Shown here one piece after another: positions 11,761 through 22,337 of a stretch of 64,000 bases of DNA. Under the pieces are notes generated by a model. That model did no database searches. It saw only the letters and a program-made list of their open reading frames with translations, and was not told the origin of the DNA. The stretch is from NCBI GenBank assembly GCA_034620365.1, contig JAQGEQ010000003.1, positions 1,116,001-1,180,000 on the forward strand, in the 5' to 3' direction. The DNA comes from Pegea sp. RAD2-039 (lineage: Eukaryota; Chordata; Thaliacea; Salpida; Salpidae). Within the stretch, counting starts at the first letter, position 1, and the number at the start of each line of letters is the position of its first letter. Position numbers and translations under genes: made by a program.

Positions 11761-12126
11761 CGCTTTGTATGAGCGCTAAATTTTCATAGTATTGAGTAGT
11801 TTTTATTTTCCATAGCTGGTTTAGAAAACGTGTTTTTAGAAAAAAAATTCATTATTTTTAATAATTATTGTAGTTTCTAATTTCGTTCACCAAAGAATAT
11901 TTAAATGGATGATATTTGGAACGTTATAACTTTTTTATTACTCAACTTTGCACAGTCATAAAATTGACCAAAAAATTCAAAATTACAAAATATAAAAAAT
12001 CCATTTTATGTCAAACTCAGTTGTGAAGCATTGATGCCAGTTTTTTTATTGATTATCAGCTGAACTATTTCTTCATGTCAACAATATTTCAGTAGATGTA
12101 TTAGTTGTAAATATTAGATTATTGCA
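11761..12126. other. Upstream region of PSMD10
   Basis: AT-rich, no coding frame. The PSMD10 promoter and 5' UTR should be here, but no clear core element is visible. Confidence 0.3.
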
Positions 12127-13905
12127 ATGTCAGCTGGTGTGTCAGATATCGAAATATGTAATTATGCGTATGAAGGACAATTAGCTTTGCTAACTCACTG
12201 TTTGAAAGAAAAAAATATAAAAGTTAACTCATCTGATCAAGTAAGATGTTTTTAATAACCTTTTCAGCTGATTTTTAGCCTTTTTGAAAATAAAATAATG
12301 TGGTATTTGTACCTGGTTAAGATTAGGCAATACAATTTTTTAAACTATTTTATATTATAATTGATTATGTTATTCATAGCATTAAATTAATAATTATTTA
12401 TACAATTTATGAATTAGAAGAAAGTGAATAAATAAAATGTTTATTTGATGATATTATGAAATTTTTGTAAATCTTTAATGGTAAGAAAAACTTACCATTA
12501 AAATATTTTAGATAAATTACATTACTGCTATTAAATAATCATAAAGTATTTTATTATAAAAATTCATAAATAAATATACTTATTAAAATGATTTACCTAC
12601 TTAAGCTTTCAACAGAATAACAAGTTGTTTTCATTGACAAGTAAATAGTTTCTTTTTGTCATTGTTACATAAGTATGTTATTATTATTCTTGAAGTTTTA
12701 TTCAAGAAATTTATGATTTAAAAGCAATTCACTTTTTTACAACTTTTTTATATTATTATGATACTATTTGTCTGCTAACTTAAATTTGTTTCTAAAAGTA
12801 GAGTATATAACAAAATATTGTATAAAGTATGTTTTTAAAAGAAGTATTTATTTAATTTCAACTTGATGGTATTTTGATTTAAATTTATTTATCATAAAAA
12901 CTTGATTTCAGTTTGTTAGTTTGAATTGGATTTAATTGGCAGATCTTATCAGAGTTATATTCTAATATCATCTATATTTAAAACAAAACAATATTTTTTA
13001 TTTGATGCTTTTAATAATAACAATATTTTTTAATGAAATTCATGTATTTTTGTTATATGTTTAATAAATAATCAGAATGTTTATAGAACATATTTTTATT
13101 ATAAAATAATCATTAATTAAGAAATTGATACATAATCTTTCACAATAATGACTTTTTTACTTAATTTTATCTCAAGGTTGGAAGAACGCCTCTACATTGG
13201 GCTGTTTCCGCTAAACGACGCGATATTGTTGATTTTTTGATAGACAATGACGCTGATGTTAACGCTCTTGATGATGTTGGTATTTAATTAATATTTTCAT
13301 TTAAAAAGTTCAGAATTTAACAAAATTTCAGACTTCGTGGAGCTGTTTGCACATTGCAGCATCTGTAGGAGATGATATTATAATCTCAACATTATTATCT
13401 CGTGGTGCTGATGTAAATCAAACCAATCAAAACGGTCAAACACCACTACACTATGCTGCATCCAGGAATAGAATTGATGCAACAAAAGGATTGCTCGCAA
13501 ATAGTGCCAATCCAGATGTTGCTGATAAATTTGGGGCAAGACCTTTACACAGAGCAGCCTCTAAAGGAAATAATGAAATTGTCCAGCTACTGATCGCCTT
13601 TCACTCAAATGTCAACGTTCGTGATAGCGAAGGGAATTCACCTTTGTAAGTTTTTTCGTTTAGAAATGACATTTGATTCAAAAACAACTTCTGTTTTAGG
13701 CACCTTGCTTGCTATGAAGGTCGGAGTGAAACTGTTAAACTTCTAATAAGTTCTGGTGCTGATTGCTCAATGAAAAATCATGTTAGTAATTGATTTTATG
13801 AATTAATTGCATCTTAAATTACCTTTTCATGATTTTTAGGATGGAGATACTCCTTTCATAGTAGCAAAGGATTCGATGAAGTCTAATTTGAAGCAATACT
13901 TTTGA
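12127..13905 (+). CDS. PSMD10: 26S proteasome assembly chaperone gankyrin (PSMD10)
   Basis: Five exons: 12127-12240, 13177-13275, 13332-13645, 13700-13781 and 13840-13905, giving 224 residues (human 226). The protein is made only of ankyrin repeats, about seven, with repeat signatures such as 'GRTPLHWAVSAKRRDIVDFL', 'NGQTPLHYAASRNRIDATKG', 'ARPLHRAASKGNNEIVQLL' and 'EGNSPLHLACYEGRSE', in the same order as human gankyrin. The N-terminus 'SDIEICNYAYEGQL' also matches. Gankyrin binds the Rpt3 ATPase C-terminus during assembly of the 19S regulatory particle and in vertebrates also binds CDK4 and MDM2. Exon 2 must end at a weak GTTGGT donor so that '..ALDD' joins 'TSWSCLH', which fits the family alignment exactly. 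The first intron is 936 bp and holds nothing else recognised. Confidence 0.93.
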
Positions 13906-15480
13906 TTACATCAAGTAATCAGATACCTAATTCCGTCTGTTTGTTTTTGTACTCATTTTTATCGTTTGATTTAAAACGGTAAATTATTAGATTAGTTTTT
14001 CATCGAAAAATTGAAGTCGGTTTGATTCTTTGTTTGTTAGTAAGCTAACACAGCTCATTTATTTCAAATTAATAAACTCCTAAAAGAAAGTCTTGATTAC
14101 AAAATCTTTCATTCAAAAGTTACAAAAATTAATATCCTGGAGTATTTAATAAATTTTTAATATTTTCAAGTTAGGTTTTTTTGAATTGAATATTAATTAT
14201 TCATCTTTTTTTTGATGTACATTCTACATTAAATTGTTCAAGAAATTGTAGAATATGAAATTATGAAAACCTCTACAAAAGTACATCTGTTGACAGCTAT
14301 TGTATTTAATGTCAGTTTAGTTTCAACAAGACCCCTTTCAATTTAAACGTTTCTAAATATAAGAACTGAAGTTGCTTCAGCTATTCAATTTCTTGTGTTT
14401 GTTTTAGACCCTTATTTTCAATATAAATTCCTCTTTTCTTTGATTTTGTTTGCTTAGTACTAAATAGCTAATAAGACTGAAAACATTTTATTTTAAATGT
14501 ACTAAACGATAATGAATGAACTGTTTTACTTCATTATTATATTTATAGTAAAAAAGCATAAAATTAACTAAAAATTTTTAGCTGAAATAGTACTTGCTTT
14601 AGATTCGATTAAATTTTGATTTATTATCTTGTTATCACAACCGCCAAAGTAAATTAACAAATACAAACCGCTACCAAGTTAAATGTCAAGTAAACGAGTA
14701 TTTAGTTTGTTTTAATCTTTAATATATTAGCATCCAAAGAGTTAATTTTTTTCGGCGAAATTGTGGTAAGCAAATTAAATAAATAAGTTGATCAATATAA
14801 AATTTCAATTTATTGTTTCATGGCAAAAGTACGAAATAAACGATTAAAACTGTGATCATATTGTAAAATATATTTTTTAAATATAGCAGTATCTAGCTGA
14901 TTGACATGCTTTCCCTGAGGCAATTTAGGTGCCTTATATTTCATAGCAATTAAAAATAAGTTAATTCTGTCATAGTTTACTCTTGGAGTTGACGGAAAAA
15001 AATATTTAGTATATCGAAAAAAGTTATAGAAATATACACGAGTTTAAAAGTTTCTAGATGGCTTCAAGAAGACGAGAGACTTCAGAATTAATCTAATTTT
15101 TTCATGTCTATGAGATCTGCTGATTTTAAAGTTAGTAAAAAGTAGGTGTTGATCATCATTCCTTGAACTCCGTGTCTTGGATGCTTTGGCAAAATAAATT
15201 CTAAAGGAAAACGCCTTCTCAAACTTGGTCTCCCACAAAATATCTGTATCACCTCTTTTTTCATGATCAAATCACAACACAAAGTTTCCTAGAGACATAA
15301 GCATTGGCACCAGCTAGATCTTAGCAAGGGCATCTTCTAGGCAATGACAAGATCGTACCATGGTGCTCATTGTATCACCCATCACTTTCTAAAAACGTAA
15401 AACTAACCTTCTGCAAAAATGGAGTAAAATAAGAATTTTTCTTGCCCTAACGCTCCGAGGAATTTAATTTTCAATGACCA
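13906..15480. other. Intergenic, AT-rich
   Basis: No gene seen. 14,900-15,480 is somewhat less AT-rich and may be further decayed retroelement sequence leading into the LINE relic to the right, but no frame supports this clearly. Confidence 0.3.
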
Positions 15481-15524
15481 AAAAAAAAACGTTTCATGTG
15501 TTCGTCGAAGGAATTTACCTTTAT

Positions 15525-16075
15525 TCAAGATCTGAGCGAAGTTCTTATCAATGCATTGCGTCTAAAGTCGAGGAGCAAAGTAAAAAATATCTATATCCGC
15601 GACTTGCTTTTTACCGATTACGCAACTGTTGTTGCTTATTCAGCAAAAGAACTACAGATGCTGATAGACAAATTTTCATCAGGCTGCAGACTTCGGAATG
15701 AAAATTAGACTAAGAATGACAAAAGTTCTCAGCCAAAGTGCTAACGTTCCAATCAATATCAATGGCTGCGTCGTTGAGGCTAAAGGTAATCCTGTCTATC
15801 TTGGCTCAAAAATGATTGTCTTCAGTACGCTATTGAAGGTCAGCGAAACTTGGACTTTGATAAAGGCTAACGACAATAAACTCAACACCTTTTATTTTCG
15901 TTGTTTTTGTCGCATATTACGCTTAGCATGGTAAAAACATATCTCAAACAAAGAAGTCTTAAGGCGCACTGGTCTGACAACAATGTGTAGCATGCTAAAC
16001 GAGCAAAGGTTTTGCTGGCTCGGACACGTGGTATAGATAGATGGTATGCCTTGCAGTTCAGTTTGTTTCCACCGG
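15525..16075 (+). mobile_element. Decayed LINE, RT C-terminal part
   Basis: Plus-strand frames give pieces of a widespread non-LTR reverse transcriptase: 'IRDLLFTDYATVVAYSAKEL' (the catalytic F/YADD is mutated to TDYA), 'VYLGSKM', 'SETWTLI', 'LNTFYFRCFCRILRLAW', then 'NKEVLRRTGLTTMCSML' and 'FCWLGHVV'. This is the usual order of the thumb/connection region in such elements. Frame shifts and stops separate the blocks. It is a different LINE family from the CR1-like copies nearby. Confidence 0.75.
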
Positions 16076-16867
16076 CAGAAGAGTGACCGAGTTCAGAAAG
16101 TTACTAACGTGGAAAATCTGGACTCATTTCTTTTTTAATTCGGTACTTCTCTCTATTACAACCAGATAACAAGAAGCTAACATATGAGAAACAAATTTAC
16201 ATCAAAATTATATTCATCATTTTATAAGTCTGCTTTTGTTAAACACTTTAATCAAAATAGCTGCAGAAGTCAATGGCGCCGGTATCTTTTGTGCATTAAG
16301 AAGAGAGTTAGTTTATAAATTTTTGAAAGAAAATGCTTTTTGACAAATGAAAGAACAACCAGGTAGAAGAAAATAAGAAATTGGGACAAACATATGAGTC
16401 CATCATCTTGACTTTGTTGAAGAAGGTAGATCAATAGCAGCCTGGAGTTAGTTGCAATGACCAAAATCCCTAAAGAAGAAGCGCAACATCCTAAAAGGGA
16501 TATGTCAGACACAAACGATACAAAGAGTATCTGGTTTTATAAAGAAATAAAGCCATCTCTGGCAAGTAGGAAAGCAATAGAAATTGAAGATTCTGATTCG
16601 TTTCGATTTTATATTTGAATATATTCTTTGAGGTTTTCCAGATTTTAATTCTATCTTTACTGATTAGAACTCCAAATTTTGAAAATCCCAAAGAATAAGG
16701 GTGATGTTTAGAAAACAGATGCTTAGAAAGTTGTTTCAACTATTTTTACTTATGAAATTTCATCATAAAATTGGAAAATGTGACTAAGAAGAGGATAGAA
16801 ACTGTTTTTTACAAATATAAAGCAGAAAATATTTGCAAGTAAACGCATAAAAGGTAATTTTTGTAAT
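16076..16867. other. Spacer between two LINE relics
   Basis: No supported gene or RNA. Short open frames here have no recognisable content. Confidence 0.3.
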
Positions 16868-18960
16868 TAGAGTAGTGCATAATATGTGTGAAGATAATCG
16901 CTTAAAAATAAGCGTCTTCTAAAAGAGACGTATAACAGAAGTCAGAAGGAACAACCAACTGATTTCAAATACAAAGTTCGAGGTCCACCATGGGCCTTGA
17001 GAATTGTTAAGGTTTCTTAAAAAAGCAAAAGTGGTAAATAACCTCTGGACTCACATCTTCTTTTTTCACATTATCCTCGCACACACTTGTGAATACCATC
17101 CTTTCAGCCCAAGATATCAATTCACAGAAGCCTATCATCAAATCTCACAAGCGTCAAAAAGACAATTCTTCTAATACATTAGGTATGTTCTTCAACGCAC
17201 GGTCGATTATTAACAAAATTTTCTAATTGAAAGCTCTTTTGCATTCTCAAGATTTCACATTTATTTTTATTACTGAAATTTGGTTGTAACCGTTTTATCC
17301 TGATTGTTTTATGGTTGACGGTAATCTTTTTTGTGTTTTGCGTTGTGACAGACTGTATGATAAAGGCAGCGGTATTTGCGTAATTTACAAAACATCGCTT
17401 GCACCCATGATCTCTAGAATTCAGATCGATGCCATTAATTATCCAGGATTTGAGATTATAGCTTTCTATTTTCCTTACTCAAAGTCCAAATTTTCTCGTT
17501 TTATATGTACCTACCACCATCTAAAATTAATGATGATATTACTATTAAGACCTTATTGAAAGTTTTAAGAGTGTTGTTGTCCTGAGTTATATATTTTTGT
17601 AATTTTAATTTTAGTAAAATTAATTGGAATAACCCGAAATCAGCATTTATGGGAAGATCATTTAACTTGGATAGCGACAATCCTACTTCAGCTATTTTAA
17701 GTCATACCTTTGTAAGCTCCTCTATCTCAGATGGTTACTTTTCCGACTCAAGTAACCCTGGGAACATTTTCTACGTTGATCAAAAATAACCTTTTGCTCC
17801 GACATGCGATCACAACATGATTGAATTCAAGCTCAATCAAACTTTTTCCATGAACGTTAAAACTTTAAAACGGAATTATTATCGTGGAAATTATGATGGT
17901 ATTAATGAGTTTATATCAGGTGTTGAATGGATTTCTGTTTTCAACCCTACCGAAGACATCAATACTATTTACTCAAGGTTTTCTAACATCGTTAATGAGT
18001 CAATTGAGTCGATTGAAAAATTAATATATTTTTATCGAGTCAACCAAAAAGCACATTTTCCCAAATATTTCAGGAATTTACAACATTTAAAAAACCTCCA
18101 ATACAATTATGCCACGAATATATTCGGTCCTACACCTTGGCATTACTCTATCATCTGACTTTAAATGGCGCAATTATGTTTCCAAAATCTTTGGAAAAAC
18201 AATCAACCTTGTCTACCTTATTATAAAGACCTTTAATTCTAAGGACTCATGCTTTTTTATCAACCTTTTCAAATTGTACGTACGTCCAATTCTTGAATAG
18301 AATGTTAGTACATGGTTGCCATATCAAGTTAGTGATATCAAAAGAATCGAATCTGTTCAGGCAAAATTTACGAGATTGGTATGCAGGAAACTTAATATTA
18401 AATATGATAGTTATATACATCGTCTCAGCTTCTTCAATTTAGAAACTTTGGAAATTCGACGGATTAAATACGACCTAATTCTTATTTCTAAAATTATCTA
18501 CAGTTAAATTGACCTTCAGTTTGATGATTTCTTTTCTATTAGTCCTTCCCTCAAGTTATATCAACTCAGACGACACACATTACATCTTAATAAGCCCATA
18601 TCACCTGGTACATTAATCAGATTGAATTTTTTCTCATACCGCACAATCAGTACTTGGAACCAGCTGCCATCAGACATTGTCATGTTAGAATCACTCGCGT
18701 TGTTTAAGAAGAAGTTGAACCGTTATAATATTGCCAACATTGCTATTTCTAAACTGTGAAATTTTCCTTTTTTCTAATATTGCTTTAATTCTATGTAATT
18801 GTCCACTGTAATATGTTTTGAGGACTACCGAAATGCCATGTGTTACATCTTTTCTTTCTATATTTCTAACTCAATAGATGTTATTTGTGAGAATGTGTGT
18901 TAGCAGGAGGTGCTCTCTTCAGGCACCCTCCTTTGCATTAATTGTAATAAATATGGTTAA
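16868..18960 (+). mobile_element. CR1-like non-LTR retrotransposon, internally deleted copy
   Basis: Homologous along its length to the copies at 31-37 kb. It starts 5'-truncated within the end of ORF1, runs through the endonuclease part ('RCDRLYDKGSGICVIYKT'), then at about 18,100-18,120 jumps from the linker ('LRNLQ'-type) straight into the post-catalytic part of the reverse transcriptase ('LGITLSSDFKW'), losing the whole YADD palm. It continues to the C-terminus ('NIANIAISKL', stop near 18,760), a 3' UTR with the GGAGGTGC/GCACCCTCC hairpin and the TGTAATAAAT end. Many stops and frameshifts; not functional. Confidence 0.85.
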
Positions 18961-20926
18961 CTTAAAAACATAAAAATTGCTTATTCTGATAAAAAAGGTT
19001 TTGTTTTAGCAATGACAACTTTTGTCTTCGCTATCCTCAGAAAATTTACTACGAACTTTAATTTATTCAAAATCATTATTTTTTTTTATTAATTAAATAT
19101 CTTTTAAAATAATAATTAATTAAATCATAATTTATTAATTTAACTTTGAAACTTTTAATTTTTCAAGTGATATTGTTCCGTATTTTAGTGAATTAAGTAA
19201 AAGAGAAACTCACATTAATAACTAAGTTTTTCAATGAATGTTTTTGGTTATCGCGCAAAGGCTGTAGGAAATGATTTTGTTATTGAATTTTATTTAATTG
19301 AAGTTTATTTAATTACTATAGAATTATCTGAAATAATAAGAATGATATAGCCATTTTTTCGAATAAGTTATCTTTAGGCTTTAAATATTATGCTTCTATG
19401 AATAAAAACAAAACTTGTTTCAAACTTAATAGCTAATTTGTTTTTATGAACTTTTAGCTGTTTTGCCTATTAAAGCATTAAAATTGGCGGTGTTTAAAAG
19501 TTTTTTTTTTGCTTATTCTTTTATTTGATGTTATTTCTTAAGTACAATTTTGTTTATCAATAATTTCATAATTGATTTTTCACAAATTCCAAAACTTAAA
19601 CAGATACATTACATTTTTTGATCAATTTAAGTCAATTTCTTCATAGTGGTATAAAAAACAAATGTATATTTGTAATTTATTTTTATTGATCAGTTATTTT
19701 ATGTTAATTTTTATTAAATAACTATTTATCATCATAGTATTTTTCAAATAAGTAATTATTTACCAAGTGTAGATTTTATAAAGGATTTGAGATTAGAAAG
19801 TGTTTCAATCTTTTTAAATTTTTGTTTTAACAAATTTAAGATTAAATAAATTTGTCACATTAAATTTAACTAACTATAATAGTAATAGTTGTAAAACTAC
19901 TATGCATTACTAATACCTTTTGTAATCAAAGACTAACCACAAGATATTTTTAAATTATAAATGCTGTAATTTTTTGCTTTTTCTATATTTATGTAAAAGC
20001 TTGAAGTAAAAATTGTATTTATATAAATATGAAAAATTTTTGTTATAAATTGTTAATAATATGATATAATCATTATTTATCTATTGTTTAATGATTTTAA
20101 ATAATCAACTTTTCTATTAGTTGAGAATCTTTTAATTTAAAAGCACCAAATCTTTTGAAGAGGATATAGTTGATCTTTTAGGCTGACTTATATATTTATC
20201 TTGGGGCTATTTTAAAAGCTTTTTCTCATTACAATTATTTTATTTTTCTGTCTTTCTATATTGATCAGTATTATTCTTGTAAACTGATAAAATCTAAGAA
20301 ATTACACTTTTTATTAAATAATTAAAGATAACTTAATATAAGAAGCTTTATTTTAAGAAATTTAATTTTTCTCACAAAGTTTGTATCTTGAGTAAAAAGA
20401 TTTCTCAGTAATCAAATAACTTTTTTTAATTCTAACTTTTGAGCTTTTTGTTACTCTTGAATCTTAAATATTTTTTATTCTTCTCCTATTTTATAAACTT
20501 CTTTTTTAATTTTAACAAACTTTAAGTATGAGTAATAACTTTAGTTAGACTTTTTATTAAACATGTTAATTTTTATAAGATTAATTTTTTAGAAAATATA
20601 ATTTTTTAAAGATAGAAGATTTTTTTTTCTATTTATGATTACACTTAATTATAAAAGTATTAATTTTTTGAGCAAATGATTTTTAAAGTGAAAAAGTTTT
20701 GATAAATTATTTATTTGTTTATCATTAATTTCACATAGAATTAGTCACTTAGTTTAGGTTTGATGTTTGGTCATAAATATAAAGTTGGCCTTTATATTTT
20801 TAAACTATTTGAAATTAAATAAATAAATCATTTTTGATAGAAATTTATTTCAGTTGATTGTAAGCTTTATGAATCATTTGAAAATTCACAATTTCAAACT
20901 AATACATGAATAATTAAGTTTTTAAA
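18961..20926. other. AT-rich intergenic sequence upstream of the Kir gene
   Basis: Nearly all A/T with no coding frame. A TTTATTTCAG near 20,840-20,851 could be a splice acceptor for a 5' UTR exon of the potassium-channel gene, but this is only a possibility. Confidence 0.3.
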
Positions 20927-22123
20927 ATGACAAAATTTGCTGCAAATACTGTTGAAGTTGATGTATCAGACAAGCTTAAAAAAGAAGAGTATACAAATTC
21001 TGGGTCATGGTCTAGTAAAGAACCAATCAGATATATTAAAAAATCTGGTCATGTTAATGTTAGCCACATAAACTTAGATGGGAAACATTTAATGTATTTT
21101 AAAGATATATTTACAACCCTTGTAGACTTACAATGGAGATGGAATCTGTTAGTATTCACATTTGCTTTTTTAATAAGCTGGATAGGGTTTGGTCTTCTCT
21201 ATTGGCTTATATCTTATATTAACAATGATTTTCATGAAGATAGAGATCATTTTCCCTGTATTAATAACATTGAAAGTAATCAACAGTTCTATTCAACTTT
21301 CTTATTTTCATTAGAGACACAAACAACGATCGGTTATGGTTTCAGAACTGTTACTGACCAGTGTAAGACCTGTTTGCTTTTAGTTGTAGTACAATCTGTA
21401 TTTGGATGTGTACTTGATGCTTTCATGATTGGTTTAATTATGGCTAAAATTATGAGGCCCAAAAAACGTGCAGAAACATTGTTATATAGCAGGAATGCTG
21501 TTATTAATGTAAGAAACGGACAATTATGTTTTATGTTTCGTGTTGGAAATTTACGTAAAAGTCACCTGGTTGAAGCAAGTATAAAAATGCAATTTCTTAG
21601 GTCTAGAACTACTAGAGAAGGAGAACACCTACCTCTTGAACAAATCAATTTGGAACTAGACTTAAATGGTGATTCAGATCGTTTGTTTCTTGTAACACCA
21701 CAAACAATTTGTCATAAAATCGATGAGGATAGTCCTTTATGGGATTTAAGTTGCAGTGATTTGGAAACAGCTGATTTTGAGATTATTGTATTGCTTGAAG
21801 GTATGGTTGAAGCAACTGGTATGACTACACAAGCACGAGCGTCATATTTACCAAGTGAAATTATGTGGGGTCATCGGTTTCATAATGTTATTTCATATCA
21901 TAAAAATCGAGGTTACAAAGTTAATTTCAGAGATTTTCATTTAACTTTTTTAACTTCTGAATGTCCTTTGTATAGTGCTAAAACTATGAATGAGTTTAAA
22001 GAGAATGAAAGACCATTTAAGTTCTCAATTGGTTCAGTTGATGCTAGTAGTACTAGCAGCTCATCACTTGAAAACAGTAATTCTGATTTCTCAAATTTTG
22101 ATGGGCAAAGCTCTTGTGTATAG
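20927..22123 (+). CDS. Inward-rectifier potassium channel, Kir2-like
   Basis: A 398-residue single-exon protein with the full Kir plan: cytoplasmic N-terminus, slide helix ('YFKDIFTTLVDLQWRW'), M1 at about 72-98, pore helix and selectivity filter 'SLETQTTIGYGFR' (GYG at 136-138), M2 at about 148-172, then the cytoplasmic domain. Kir2 traits include 'ETQTTIGYGFR', D164 in M2 ('CVLDAFMIG', the acidic residue needed for strong rectification by Mg/polyamines), 'PKKRAETL' for PIP2 contact, 'VGNLRKSHLVEA', and 'DEDSPLWDLS', 'ADFEIIVLLEGMVEAT'. C111 and C146 are placed like the extracellular disulfide. The C-terminus ends SSCV, a possible class I PDZ ligand (S-x-V). It should set resting potential in the plasma membrane. 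The start is preceded by AAAATG. Lacking introns is common for Kir genes. Subfamily call is by motif only. Confidence 0.92.
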   Translation: MTKFAANTVEVDVSDKLKKEEYTNSGSWSSKEPIRYIKKSGHVNVSHINLDGKHLMYFKDIFTTLVDLQWRWNLLVFTFAFLISWIGFGLLYWLISYINNDFHEDRDHFPCINNIESNQQFYSTFLFSLETQTTIGYGFRTVTDQCKTCLLLVVVQSVFGCVLDAFMIGLIMAKIMRPKKRAETLLYSRNAVINVRNGQLCFMFRVGNLRKSHLVEASIKMQFLRSRTTREGEHLPLEQINLELDLNGDSDRLFLVTPQTICHKIDEDSPLWDLSCSDLETADFEIIVLLEGMVEATGMTTQARASYLPSEIMWGHRFHNVISYHKNRGYKVNFRDFHLTFLTSECPLYSAKTMNEFKENERPFKFSIGSVDASSTSSSSLENSNSDFSNFDGQSSCV

Positions 22124-22337
22124 CTGTGATATTGTTTTTTCTATCTACAATTTTCCTCTTATTTGTTTACATTAAGTACATTACGCTTTCATCTTATTTC
22201 AAATTTAGCTTTTTCAGCTTTTTATTTCTGTAAACTACTTTTTGTCATGTTAACTTCTCTTTTTACACATTTAAAAAATTATGTTTTGAATTTTTACATA
22301 TGTAAGTTAATTTTCAGTTAAACTTGTTTAATTTCAG
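22124..22337 (+). other. Short spacer between Kir and Gla-RTK genes
   Basis: Only 214 bp separate the Kir stop from the Gla exon. It ends in a good acceptor (TTTAATTTCAG, 22,327-22,337). One possible short first exon lies at 22,247-22,301 (ATG to a GTAAGT donor, phase 1, fitting the phase of the Gla exon), but it would need a 36-bp intron and gives a weak signal peptide. I do not call it. Confidence 0.3.
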
